Shown here: positions 12,364-24,625 of the stretch, piece by piece
Numbering within the stretch: position 1 is the first letter of the stretch
Layout: each line of letters opens with the position of its first letter
Assembly (NCBI GenBank): GCA_964058845.1
Contig: CAXKVR010000388.1
Coordinates: forward strand, 1-64,000
DNA length: 64,000 nucleotides
From: Carex sylvatica
Taxonomy: Eukaryota; Streptophyta; Magnoliopsida; Poales; Cyperaceae
Direction of reading: 5' to 3'
The notes under the pieces: model-generated
The model's database searches: none
What the model was told of the DNA's origin: nothing
Seen by the model: only the letters and a program-made list of their open reading frames with translations
Translations under genes and position numbers: made by a program

Positions 12364-15300
12364 TTATTTTCTTGGTTTGACATACACACACAGTGGCTGG
12401 AGCCGCTGTGCAGTAAGCTGCACAGTGTCGACCTTATCTTCATCTCCTTCTACGAGCCTCGACTCATACCCCTGCACAAATCTCGCAATGGATATGCATG
12501 TGATGAGCATTGCCTGGATGGAGCCAGCACAAGCCCTCTTTCCTGCACCGAAGGCCATTGTCTTGTACAGGTCTGAGAACTCGTGGGTGCCCTCTAAGAA
12601 CCTCTCAGGCCTCCACTCATCAGGCTCAGCCCAATCTTCCTTGTTCATGTTGCATGCATATAGGTTGATTGCGATCTGGTGTTGTTTAATAAAGAAGAAA
12701 ATATGAGCTCCCATTACTTAGTTATAACATTGTTTAAATTACAAGTCAAAATTATGAGCTACTGCCTGAAACTGGCTGGTATAATAAGATAAAATAGCCA
12801 TCAGTTTCTTTCATAGTCAAGTGTCATGTAGGCCAGTTCTATCCATTTTTATATTTTCTGGTACTGGACCTGACCAATATATGTTGGTAAGTACTGGTTA
12901 TGTACCACAGCGAATAAAATCTAGTGTTGGTACCATGTTGCTACCTGGCATTAGTAAACAATCAATTGGCCGGTATGTCTTTCATCGATATAGTACAGAT
13001 CTGAAGTTTCTATTTTGGCGGGTTTACGTATTTAGAATTCTGTACTACCAGCTTAGGTGTTGTAGCCACCTTCCAACTTTTGTCTTCAAAAAACAACAAC
13101 ATGAAATAAATTCTGAACCATGGGATTAATTAATTTTTGTGATTACCTCGGCTTCAGCAGGGATATCAAACCCACCAAGCTGTGTGTCCTCATGCACAAA
13201 TCTCAGAGGAACAATCGGGACAGGAGAGTGGCGCCTCAGGGTTTCATGGAAAACACAATTCAGGTAATGCAGTTGCGGTATGTGCTCTTCCGTCACCTTT
13301 TCAGCACCACATACCTCTTTAATTTCATCATATAGGCGATCCTACAACTCAAGTAAAATAGAATGATGCAATTGAAGAACTTTAAAACTAAAAGGGGCTA
13401 ATCACAAAGTTGCTGGCAAGATTATCATACTGCTTCTATATGTGTTCCAAAGTATGAACTTTAACATTAAGTAATGCATATTATGACTACATAAAAATTA
13501 TCAAACTGAGCACTGATTTAGAGGGGGGGGGAGGGGAATGGTGCTGACAACATCATAAAACATAGAAAGTAAATGAGGGAGGTATTGTACAGTCACAGTA
13601 CACACTATTGACGACTCCTGTTCTGCTGCTGTACTTGCAACTATGGAACCACAACGGAACAGAATCTGAGGCATAAGATTTGAATCACACAGATCCCAAA
13701 AACACCCCTATATATAAAGCCACAGTTGAAGCAGGCATGTTTGATTCAAATTGGGTCACTTACAATTGCATTCCATAGTGCCACTATGGCAGCAGAAATG
13801 GACCCCACTATACTGGCAACTACGCAACCTGATTGGTCTTTGAAGATAATTCACTTTCCTATTTGAGACCTTAGTATATTATGCAATAATTAATCAGACT
13901 AGGAGGCTTGTATGATTATGTGATTGAAATAAAAAGATGCTTCCTCTTCTTTTCTCTATACCCTATTGAGGTGGAAAGCACATCCATCTGGAATTGGCAG
14001 CGGCTTAGCTTAAAATAATAAGATCCACATACATATCAGACAATGACTGCTCTCAAGGTCTTATATAACAAAGAAAGGTAGCTTTGTAATTTAATATGTA
14101 CCTGACGATCTGGATTCTTTGCAAGTTGATACATAGCCCATTCGGTTAAGACAGCAGTTGTATCTGAAGCCTCAATTATCACCTCCCAAACCAAAGATTT
14201 TAAGTGTTCTTCAGTTAGGGTTTCCATGGACAGTAAATGCTTCAAATAGCTATTAGTTCCCTGCAAAGATAGCAATACCAACTATCAGTCCATAGAAAAT
14301 CAAGCATATTGGCTACAAACTGGTGAGATATGGTCCTGGCATGGCTAGGTCAATTAGCCTTTGTTTCTAATATTCTATGTTTTACTTTGGCACTTAGTTG
14401 CAAAAGTAAGGGTAACTTTTGGAATAAACCAGTTAACATATGAAGCCCAATTGCACAAGTGTAAATAGAGCTATTTAAGAATCGAAGCTTAACAGGGTTC
14501 AGTCCCAAAATCAAGGAGGAATAACCTCTCCATGTTGAATGCGCCTTTTGTGTTCATTTATCAAGGCCTTCATCACAACGTATTTGTTTGAAGCCATCCG
14601 TTGGATTTTCTCTTCCCATTTTGAATTAGGCACCCATCTTAAATAAGGGAAGAAATCTCTCCAGTCGACCTCTATAGCACCAGTCATTGGATCAACCACC
14701 AGAACATTATACAAGTCCTTCTTTGTCAGCTCTTTGCCAAGTTCTGGCACATAAATGGACTCTATATCCTGACCTAATGCCTGAAATTAAAAAAAAAATT
14801 GTGGTTAACCTTGGAAGAAGCATTATTCCTTTATTTCTTATGACTTATCAAATTAAAGAAGCTCAAACATGCCATAGGAAAAAAAAATTACAAATCTGCT
14901 ACAAAAAATTCATTGAGCTCTAAATAAATGATGTTGCTAAGCATCCGATTGTACTACTTTGTATAATGGGAATTGCAGTGTGCCAATAGAGATGCTGCAA
15001 TCACACTACATTAATATATTGCAAGCTACAGTAATATCTCTATTGATTTTATAACACGGGATTAATGAGACTTACTTCTTTCAATGCTAGTCGAAAGAGC
15101 TCATCCTTGAACAACTCTCTAAAATTGACTGTGCCACTAGGATTTTCTTTTATAGTGGTTTCAAGATTCTCTATCATATTAGACATCATCACATCTCTGT
15201 GGCCACGTAATTGCTTCTGAACATAGAAGTACAACATATAAGTTACAACATATAAGTTAATGCTATCATTTGACCAAGAATGCATACCAGATTTTCAGCA

Positions 15301-17937
15301 TGTACCAGCTAAAACTGATGCATAATCACCACAACATAACAAAATAATACCATATATATAACAGAAAAACTTTCATCTCATTTATGTACTGGTGTTAATG
15401 CTCATCTATACCAGCAGAGATGAAGCCATTGGTATAAAGCTGTGCTTTGCGACCGGCTGCACAAAGATCAATACAATAGTTCTTCAATGCAAGAGGGTGT
15501 GAGCAAAATCACAAAAAATACTGTACCTGAGCTCCAGCTCCTAAAAGGTTAGTTATAATGCACCGTTTGACCAGCTTATGGAAATCGTCATAGTCACTAG
15601 TGGCAACCATCTTCTTGTCGCACGTCAAAATTGTAAGTGCCTTAGAGAGCTTTCTAGTAGATATAGATGAGAACTTTGCTACCATTGCCTGCAAAAGTAT
15701 CACCAAATAGATGTTATATTGCTCCAAATATTTACCATATGTACCCCTCAAATCAGAAATATCCCTGAGCATCCATGTCAGATAATAAAGTACATATCTC
15801 AATTTTTCATAATCAAACTCAATTTATGGTTCAGAGAGAGAGCAAAAAGGACCACATGCAGTGTAGACATGAGGTGGGTAAGCAAGGACATTTTATATAG
15901 AAACAAGTTTTGTAGTTTAAGCAAGAGTTCTCATATTTAAGTTTGTTTAAAATAGGGTAACTACTGGAATCACAAGGTAAAACAAAATTCCTATTTCAAG
16001 GACATAACAATAACACCAAAAGACATGTAGAACTAACCTGTTTATCCTTACCATAAATGCCTATAAAATGCAGGCTGACAATGCATATGTACTACAAGTG
16101 GGCTATAACTTGTAGGTACGATATATTACTGAAATGTGCAACAGCCACACATTTGATAAAGTATAAGAAAGGGAAACTTACCTCTTTGGCAACTTGGTTC
16201 GAGTTGAGCACAATCAATTTGGAAGCCCCGGTCTTGATAGAATAAATGGGTCCATATTTTTCTGCCCATTTTGCAAAGGTCTGGTGTGGTTTCTTCTCCT
16301 TCAGCTGGAGCAGATTTCCAATAAGAGGGAGCCCAGGTACAGCTGGAACACATGTTACAACATATATCAGATAAGAGTAAAACCCAAAAGAAAGGAAAAA
16401 ATTTAGGAAGAAACAAATATTTTATAATAATGTTTTGGCAGAATTTCGTGCGACTCTAGATTCCCAAAATTTGTGAAATATCTGACTAATTCTTCCATGA
16501 AGATCATGAGAAAATATCAGTTAAATGCCCCGATTTCTTCCAAAATTTTTTCCCAAACACCTCTCCTTTCTAAAGACAAATAGCATGGGTAAATTGGTAG
16601 CTCATATATTGCTGCAAAAATGAGAAGAGGAGTTATTCTTTCTATAGAAAAAAAATTATTTTGGTCTTGTTTACTATATATTAAGAATACAAGACTAAAC
16701 ACTGAGAACTTCAAATCCCACAAAATAAAACAACAACATCATTTTGAATTAAACAGTAGTTTTTCCAATAATAAATTTAGCAATAACAAGAATCACAAGA
16801 TAAATTTAATTGAATTTATCATCATAATGTCTTCATCATCTTGCTTGATGAGGATGATAGAGTTGCAATTCTTAGTCAATTTGGTTTAACTGTTAAAGTT
16901 TATCATTTATTGAGTTGGTTTTGTTTTGAGTCAACAAACTGAAATAATTATAAGCTTGTGTTTGATATTTGCTCGTTGCTCTTCAAATAATTAATCATAT
17001 CTTATGTCAGATATACGGGGTACTAAATTTGACAGCATTCATTAAATCCCTAAAGAGCTCTAAATCAGTTTTACTGCCACGATATAGAACCATGGTAGGA
17101 ATTGAAACTCAGATTCGAAATAGGAATTGACATGTTTTTGTGAAATCAGAGTTGGACGAATCAGACAATCGATAGGAAGCAGCTAACTCAAATCGAAATT
17201 CAAAAACTCGGGAATTTTTCAAAATTCTTGTCAAATCAGATATGTTTTTTGTGCTTAAAAGAAGTCAAGAAAAATGCTTGTCAAAAAATCATGTTAAGGG
17301 AAAAGATTTCAATCAAATAATACAATATATAAGAATAACACCACCAAGCATACAAAAAGAAGGCTGATATAGTTAATTGTAAAACGAAGATAAGAAAAGC
17401 GCAATTATAGAGTACATAACATATTTTTAATAAACATAACATGTTACGTTGTTACTGTCGGAAGCTATCACTTCGCTATCCCCAAGTTACTAATGGGCTG
17501 AGCTCATACTTGCACAAACAAAATTGAAAGAACGATGACAGGCCCAACGCGAGCCCAACAGTCAATTTAAAACTCACTAGTCACAGCGATTCTTGTCCTC
17601 TTCGGGTCCCGCAAGTCGGACTCGTGTTCTTCGCTTTGCCTTCGATTCTCAGGAATTTCGACCAGCCGACTGAAATTCTGAACAACCAAAATTCTACGTT
17701 TTTTTTACGAAAATTCAGTCAAATTCTCACTACCTCCCCTATCGATACCGAGTTTCTGCCCGTGATTCCGCTCCGATTTTCTAAACCCATTAGAACCGTA
17801 ATTGAAATGCATGTTGTTTTCATTCCGAAGGAGACCAAAATAGAAATATATGAGAAATATACCCAACGAAGGGTCTCTCCAGTGTCTTATCAACCTAGAA
17901 ACAGGGACCCTCCAGTGTCTTACCAACCGGGCAAGAG

Positions 17938-17973
<36 letters not shown>

Positions 17974-18121
17974 AAAGCTACAAACCAGGAGGTTCGTTGG
18001 ATCGGAGATGCCTCCTTCCATGGAATCCAACGACGAGCACACCAGCGATGAGCAGCCCGACAGCCATAGACAACAGCACCACCGGTTGAGTGTTCTGCAG
18101 GAACCCTATAAAAGCATCCAT
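12364..18121 (-). CDS. KO: ent-kaurene oxidase, cytochrome P450 CYP701A
   Basis: Catalyses the three-step oxidation of ent-kaurene to ent-kaurenoic acid in gibberellin synthesis; the family sits in the plastid outer envelope and ER membrane. The eight exons on the minus strand are 17986-18121, 16182-16342, 15527-15688, 15076-15216, 14526-14780, 14102-14260, 13147-13341 and 12364-12675. They join without frame error to 506 residues, the usual length and exon number for this family. An N-terminal hydrophobic anchor (about residues 12-33) precedes the proline hinge [14 protein letters not shown]. The I-helix EASDTT is near 315-320, ExxR as ETLR near 371-374, WRPERF near 424, and the heme loop [10 protein letters not shown] carries Cys452. 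The start was chosen because [12 protein letters not shown] leads straight into the anchor. No premature stop is seen. Intron 1 (1.6 kb) opens beside a CT-rich microsatellite. Confidence 0.95.
17939..17971. repeat. (GA)n microsatellite
   Basis: About fifteen GA units lie just inside intron 1 of the kaurene oxidase gene, 15 bp from the exon-1 donor. On the coding strand they read as (CT)n. Confidence 0.9.
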
Positions 18122-18239
18122 AGATTATCTTGCTCCAAGATGTCCCAGTGCGCTCTCTCTCTATTCTGTTCTTTTTTCTTTTTTTTTTGGAGAGAAGAAA
18201 TGATGCTTATCTGAAAGGTTAGAGGAATGAATGTCTCTC

Positions 18240-18353
18240 TACCCATTCTGTATTCCTCTCTTTTATAACAATAATAGTAAGTGAACTGTTACTTGTTACC
18301 CATTCTGTATTCCTCTCTTTTATAACATTAATAGTAAGTGAACTGTTACTTGC
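18240..18353 (-). promoter_or_regulatory. Tandemly duplicated core-promoter segment of the kaurene oxidase gene
   Basis: Two adjacent 57-bp copies (18240-18296 and 18297-18353) differ at very few positions. On the coding (minus) strand each contains TATAAAAG, at 18260-18267 and 18317-18324, followed by a GAGAGG-type purine stretch. The start codon is at 18121, so predicted starts about 30 bp downstream of either TATA would give 5' leaders of roughly 110 or 165 nt. This is inference: no transcript data are available. Confidence 0.6.
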
Positions 18354-18851
18354 TAGGGCTTGGAGCGATAACCCCGTTTTGTTACCTTTCTGTACTTTGT
18401 TTCCGTTTTTAGCAACCGAGCGACAACAGGCGGCACCGTTTTGGAGTCCAAATACTTTGTGAGGGGAGTCTCTGCACTCTGCTCTAGGATCTGTACGTTG
18501 AAACACCTGACGTGCGGATTCCACGGAAAATTTTCTGAATAGCCCGCTTCTCAGTGACTTGTAATGGGAAATAAACCATAGGAGTAGTAACAGGGAACCA
18601 AAAGATTGCTGTTGTGGGACGGATCTTCTGTGTCGTTTTCTTCTAACGAAATTTATCACGGTGCAACTGACAGGATAAGCGCGATCAGAGAGAGTACTAC
18701 AGTGTTTGTGGGTCCATCCTGTCTGTTTCTCTCAATTGGAACGCGTTGTAAGAAGAGTAGAAGTGCAAAACAGAGGATCTGAGTAGGAGAATTTTGTATT
18801 CATAGATATTATTAAAAAATAAAAAGAAAAAGGAAAGAGTATTCAATTGTT
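18354..18851. other. Upstream region of the kaurene oxidase gene
   Basis: A more GC-balanced stretch (18360-18780) is plausibly promoter. I see no second gene. The 146-codon minus-strand open frame that crosses it merely reads through the duplicated promoter segment. Confidence 0.4.
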
Positions 18852-19004
18852 AAATTCATATAAATATTAGAGTCATTGTTTCCGATTTAAAGTTTAAATC
18901 AGAAACAATGATACTGAATCAATAAATAAATTCATATAAATATTAGAGTAATTGTTTCCGATTTAAAGTTTAAATCAGAAACAATGATACTGAATCAATA
19001 AATA
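18852..19004. repeat. Tandem duplication of a 76-bp unit containing a palindrome
   Basis: Two nearly identical 76-bp units start at 18852 and 18928. Each contains an 18-bp-arm palindrome around GATTTAAAGTTTAAATC (18874-18910 and 18950-18986) with a 1-base centre and a single arm mismatch. Confidence 0.8.
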
Positions 19005-19062
19005 ATTTTGTTTTTTTGCCTGAGATAGATAGCAATAAACGATTGTAGAATCAAACTCAACG

Positions 19063-19130
19063 TGAAAATCTAGCGGTTATAGCGCTATAGCTTTTGAGAT
19101 CTGAAAAAGCTATACCGCAGCTATAGCGTA
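19063..19130. repeat. Remnant of the GCTATAGC-type hAT-like family
   Basis: The motifs TTATAGCGCTATAGCTTTT and AAAAAGCTATACCGCAGC match the right-end region of the element at 3227-4005. The sequence TTAACTATTTAGGATC at about 19650-19670 looks like its terminus, now separated from it by the next element. Confidence 0.5.
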
Positions 19131-19641
19131 ATTAGAGGTATTTAAATGGTTGATGTTGTTGAAACCGAACTAAAATGATCAAATTAAAAATAAAATTGGT
19201 TTTAAAAAATAGAACCGAACTGAACCGATTAAACTTATAAACCGATTAAGAAATGAATCAAACAAACCAAAGTAAATTTCAGTTTATTCGATTCAAACCG
19301 AAGTTAATCTATTAGTGTTATTATTAATAAAAATTAAACATGTTCATACATAAGTTATTCAATTCTATACAAAATATGTAGATATTTTTAAATATTTAAA
19401 TTAAAATGAAAGAAAGGAAGCAATTATTGAACCAAACAAAATATAAATCATATTTGAACAAATATAATTCGGTTGGTTCGGTTTAGTCGATTTTGAAAAT
19501 TCTAAACCAAACCAGCATTTAAACCGAAATAATTCAAAAATTCAACCAAACCGATCCATTTAAACCAAAAAACCAACCATTTAAACTGAAATTTTTCGAT
19601 TCGGTTGAAAACCGAACAAACCAAACCGTTTGAACAACCCT
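19131..19641. mobile_element. Probable non-autonomous hAT element with AACCGAAC repeats
   Basis: The ends TAGAGGTATTTAAATGGTT and the inverse of AACCGTTTGAACAACCCTA align at 14 of 19 positions. The flanks AGCGTAAT and AGCACAAC match at only 5 of 8 positions, all differences being transitions, as expected of an old duplication. The interior carries many AACCGAAC/TTCGGTT repeats. It interrupts the preceding remnant. Confidence 0.5.
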
Positions 19642-19699
19642 AAGCACAACCATAGTTAACTATTTAGGATCATTATAAAAGAAAAATGGATAATAGCGT

Positions 19700-20705
19700 T
19701 AGTGGGTTGCTGTCGACTAGGGGCAGGGCGGGCCGGGCATACCCGGGGTCGGGCACGGGTATCACGGGTAGACGGGTATCACGGGTCGGGCATCAAGAAT
19801 TTTTTTAAAAAAATCGTACCCTGCCCATCTTATACCGTGCCCGTCGTACCCTTTAGGGGCAAGGCGGTCCGGTCCGGATAGGGGCAGTCCAGGCAGGTCC
19901 TTTTTTTTTGTTTTTTTTTTGTTTCTTTTTTTGTTTCTTTTTACGGTGTTGTACGAATATTATTACGTGTTTATAATTCGACTTTTAAAATCAGAATAGT
20001 TCAATATCAAATAGTGTATATAAATAAATAAAATTTGTAACTTATATATAAAAATTATTCATGCGAAAATTTGTATATTTATTTGGCTAAGTACAAATGT
20101 ATTTATTTATTTCTTTACACGAGGCATTTTATTTTATTTTCAAATTCTCATTCTAATTATATAGTTTCATAATTTATTTATATCTAGAAATTTTTAGTTT
20201 ACATTTTAAATTAATAATATATTTTCTAAACATTCATTTTAAATTGATAATATATTTTCTAAACGTTCATTTATTTTTAATAGGTTAAATAAAATATAAA
20301 TAAAAAATATAATTAAATCAGAAACTTTAAAACATGTATAATATATGTATGTACATATTTATTTTTTTACATAATGAACATATACATATACATATACATA
20401 AAATATATGTTTATTTGTTTATATATTGAACATATTTATTGAAAAAAAAATGTATATGGAGAATTGGGGGAAAATTTGATTTGAATTTTGAATTTTAAAA
20501 AAAAAGTACACGGGTATACGGGCACGGGCACACGAGCACGGGTAAACCGGTCCGGATATGGTCAGGTTTTTTCCCGAAAAGACGTACCCTGCCCGTTTTA
20601 TGCCCCTACCCGTGTACCCGTTTACCCGACCTATACCCGGGCTTGGGCACGGGTACCCCGGGTAGCGGGCACGGACGGCCCCACCCAGGTATTGGCAATA
20701 CTCTA
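19700..20705. mobile_element. Non-autonomous hAT of the CCCG family, 1006 bp
   Basis: A perfect 8-bp duplication AATAGCGT (19692-19699, 20706-20713) flanks TAGTGGGTTGC on the left and GGCAATACTCTA on the right. GC-rich subterminal arrays of CGGGTA/TACCCG motifs enclose an AT-rich core that resembles the 3' non-coding part of the coding copy at 34988-40257. It inserted in a GCTATAGC-type remnant. Confidence 0.88.
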
Positions 20706-21140
20706 AATAGCGTTATAGCTTTTGAGATCCGAAAAAGTTATAATGCAGCTATTGCGTAGCTATACCGAAATTTTTAAATATACCATATTCCTAAAAATAA
20801 TAAACCAAAACACTATTTTTTCCTAGAAATTTTAAAAATGTCATGGCCGCATCTTGTAGAAGGGGCTACCTTTTCGGTGGCCGCATCTAGGCAAAGCGGG
20901 CAGAATAACTACGGTCGCTTCTAGGGGATGCAGCCACCCTGGCCGCTGCTAGGTGATATGGTTACAATCTGATTTGTATATATTTTTCTGCAGAAAGAGA
21001 TTCATTTCACGTTGTTTTCACTGAGCCTTCTTCTCAGCTGAACTGTAAGTTTTTTCTTTTCTATTTCAAAATTTTTTTTTAGTATTTGTAATTAATTTAA
21101 TTAATTTATAATTTTGGATTTTCTTATATACTCATACCAA

Positions 21141-24140
21141 ATGACTGTTATGGTATCTGTTTACACTGGTGGTGAGATTCTAACAGGTCATAATGGGGTT
21201 TATTACAGTATCGGGCCTATTTCTGTGATACCGGTAATTGTTGTGAATTTTAGGGGTATTTATTTGGAACTAATTATCACACAAATGCTTTAAATTTATA
21301 AACCTAAAACACAAAGTAGATTAATTGCAAGCGCACAATCTAGCCTTGTAGTAATGAGGTATCGATCCAAAGACTAAGGCAATTGTATTTTTTACTTAAA
21401 CTAAATTAAAACTAAATAAATTGTAAGTAATTAAAATGGGGGGTTTTGTTTCAAATTAACTAAATGTGGGTTCAATACCCAAAGCTATTTGTTTGTAACA
21501 AGAAATGAAATCAAATGCAAATAAAAAGGTATTTGTAAATCAAGATAACGAGGTCTAAGGGGTTTTGGTCTACATTCACTTGGTCAATCTATTTACCTTT
21601 GGAGTTATTTATATTCATGTCATGTCTTGATGAAAATTCCAACTAGGTTGGTTTATTTCTAGTTCCTACAACTACCTTTCACAATTCATGATCCTCCTGC
21701 TAATGTACCTCTTAATTAGGGCTCTCATCCACCTAATTGGATTATTTAATATGAATCATCTACTACTATTACTTGGTACCATATTTGGTTCTATGATTCT
21801 GAGAATAGATCTGAATCCAATCAACCTTATCTAAATCCTAAGATTATTTGTGTACAATGAAAGTGTTTCTTCTTTATCATACCCTTAATGCTAAAGTACT
21901 GTGACTACTCTAACAAGGTTCGATTACCAAAATACAAGTCATGCATGACTCACAAATATATAAAATAAAATCAAACATCAAGCCAAAACAATCATTATAA
22001 ATAGAACATCCAAGTAAATAAACTAACACAAGTTCATGCTACAACCTAAGCCCTTAGAGAGAAAATTAGCCTCTCATGGGTGCAAAAATAATAACATCCA
22101 TGATAGAAAATAAGAAATTCATACAAGTAAAACTAAGAAACAACAAGAGAAATAGAATACACAAATTTTCAAGTTATGCCTCAGTTCTTTCTTGCAAGAT
22201 CCTTGAGATCCGCCAAGTCCTTTAATCCTTCGCGTCTTTGATTCACTTGAGAGATCAGATGGATTGAGAGATTGACTAGGGTTTCAAATGAAGTGAATTG
22301 TGATATCCAAGATGTCTTTCCCAAAGGGGAGATGCCATTCCTCCTGCTGCCTTCCCTTCATTTATAGCTAATTTGTGACTTAGTGAAGAAGCAACTAATG
22401 ATGAAAGGTGAATCAATCAAGATCTCATGAGATATGGCAATAGATATCAGCTGATGGCTTATTAAAATGATTCCTGCTACCTGGGCATCATAAATTCTGA
22501 TTTATAACCTTTCTATAATTGTAGATCTCATTGTCCTCTTTCTAGCAAGCTTTTATTTGCCTAAAACGGAGTTCGTATGGCCCAGATATGGCCAAAATAT
22601 GAAAATATGTCGAAATCTGGAATTTCTACATTTGGACTGTGCGGGTAGGGGTGGCCGCACGGATTTCCACGTTGTGAGCTGTGCGGGTTGGTCAGGCCGT
22701 ACAGTAGGCCGCACAGAGCCTCTGACTGGGCTGTGAACTGAACTTCAAATGGGTATAACTCCTTGTCCGTAGCTCCGTTTTTAGTGTTCTACCACTTTTC
22801 GGAAATCTTACAAGAAGATCTATCATTTCCTGTAATATAAATTGACTTTTGCATAAAATTATCTTTTTCTTATATGAGGTTTCTTCCAAAGTGGATACGG
22901 TTGCACCAAGTGCCCCGGAGTTGTTCCAAAGCTTGCAAATGCTCCAAAACTACAAATAAGATGAGCAAACGGCAGTAACTTGGTTCTTGATGTATTTCTA
23001 AGCTAAATTAAACTAAATAACATATATGCATGAAAATTGGTCAAGTTATCGATACAAAACCCTAGGTAAAAGTGTACCTAATTTACGCTCATCAGTAATG
23101 CCGGGTACAGATTTGTTGGTTCTGAAATCGATTATTTCTCAGAACCTGGGATTGAATCAGGATCGATATGACCTTGATATTCAGGTCAAAATTAGCATGC
23201 CCACTGGTTCAGGACAAACATGGTTCCAATTTTTTCCTGTTCAGAATGATGGAGTATGGCATGTACTGTACAACCAGACCATTAGTTTTTCTGGGGGTGG
23301 ATACAAGATAATTGAACTCTTTGTGGAGATTAACCGAGTCCAGCGTCCTAACCCCCTTATGATGTTAACCCAGGGTGCTAGTCGGGGTAATGCGTCAACC
23401 TCCTCAAGTCTATTGTCCCAACCCATTTTCCAGATTGACATGCCTGAAAGTAGTAATGCCCCAGTTCAGGAGGGCCGATGGTCTACTAGTCGGCCCTCCC
23501 GTCGGTCCTAAATCCCTTTGCCGATTGACATGCCTGAGAGTAATCAAGCCCCAGTTCAGAGGGACCGACCGTTTAGTAGTTGGCCCTCCCTTCGATCCCG
23601 ACCCCAGCCTTGTGATCCGGAGGAAACTGATGAGACGGTGGATTTGGAAATACAAAAGGCAGAGGAAAATTGGGGGAATGTTGATCCTGATTGCATGAGC
23701 GATCAAAGTGACACAGAAGATACAAGACCTGTACTCGGGCAGAGAAAAAAAATTCAAGGTTGATAAAGGGTTTCGGATAATGGGTTGCGGGGTTGAGCAC
23801 CCGATTGCAGCTTTCAATGACCTGTCAGGATTTCAGAAAGCAAATGTGGGGTTGTTTAGCAGACATGCAGAATTTGAGAATGAATTGTCAAATGGACAAA
23901 CCTATGATTCAAAGAAGGAAATGAAAACTGCAATTTATAAGTTTCACATTCTTCGTAATAAATAGATTATGAATACGCACAGCGACAAACAACGGATTAG
24001 GTTCAAGTGCTGGGACCCCAGATGTGGTTGGTACATTAATGCAAGGGCCACTAGTTTTGGTAAACAATGGAAAGTTACCAGGTGCCCAACAAAACATGTT
24101 TGTCATGCGGATGCAACAAGAATAGATCATGCACAGTTGA
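21141..24140 (+). pseudogene. MULE transposase N-terminal fragment
   Basis: Coding starts near 21141 (MTVMVSVYTGGEI), is interrupted by the 21230-23094 insertion, and resumes as MPGTDLLVLKSIISQNLGLN. It passes through an acidic linker and reaches a MuDR DNA-binding domain (GQTYDSKKEMKTAIYKF, then RFKCWDPRCGWYINARA and KHVCHAD). Breaks are TAA at 23509-23511, a frameshift near the A-run at about 23745, and TAG at 23963-23965. The frame runs straight into the right inverted repeat, so the DDE catalytic domain and SWIM zinc finger are missing altogether. The linker contains a 90-bp in-frame duplication around IDMPES (from 23433 and 23523). Confidence 0.8.
21230..23094 (-). mobile_element. LTR-type insertion inside the MULE (probable solo LTR)
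   Basis: The 1865-bp insert splits the MULE reading frame between GTGAT (21225-21229) and GTAAT (23095-23099), a one-mismatch 5-bp repeat. Read on the minus strand it begins TGATGAGCG, a start I associate with plant Gypsy LTRs, and its far end reads CCGGTATCA, so TG...CA ends are present if the edge is shifted by 4 bases. It has no open frames of note and no internal LTR pair. The boundary is ambiguous by a few bases. Confidence 0.55.
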
Positions 24141-24625
24141 CCGTTGTCCCACGATCCGGCCATGTGCCCACTGGCCCCCGAAGTGGCCATGTCTGCTGGG
24201 CCTAGAAGTGGCCTAATGAACCTGCCCGTTTCCCCAAGCAGCGGCCAATTGGGGATGCGGCCGTTGTTCCACGATCTAGGGGATGCGGCCATGTCATTTT
24301 TAAAATTCCCACCCAAAAATGGCATTTTGATTTGTTAATTTTGGGATAATGGTATATTTAACAATTTTGGGTAGCTATAGCTAGTGATTTGACAAAACCC
24401 CCAGGGGTTAACCCGATCCGGTTTGCCCGTGCCCGTGCCCGGACTGGACCAGACCGTGCCCGTGCCACGGGTATGCACGGGTATGCACAGGTACACGAGC
24501 ACGGGTATTAAACGGGGACGGACCCAGTTTTTTTGGAAAAAATTCGTGCATACACGGACCGTAGTACTTGTTAACCCGTGCCTGTGAGCCCGTGCTCGTG
24601 AACCCATGTACCTGTGTACCCTATA

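Larger units (their letters stand above)
20765..24370 (+). mobile_element. Mutator-like element (MULE), 3606 bp including an insertion
   Basis: A perfect 9-bp duplication GTAGCTATA (20756-20764, 24371-24379) is the MULE signature. The long terminal inverted repeats exceed 100 bp: AAATATACCAT and AATTTTAAAAATG-CATGGCCGCATC on the left have inverted counterparts on the right (GATGCGGCCATGTCATTTT then GGTATATTTAAC). It encodes only the N-terminal part of a MuDR-type protein and is interrupted at 21230-23094. It inserted into a GCTATAGC-rich remnant. Confidence 0.88.

Noticed and set aside
18219..18659. 146-codon minus-strand open frame
   Set aside because: It reads through the duplicated promoter segment of the kaurene oxidase gene and contains the same peptide twice for that reason.
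23410..23817. 135-codon minus-strand open frame
   Set aside because: It is antisense to the MULE transposase linker, whose plus-strand frame is supported by family motifs.
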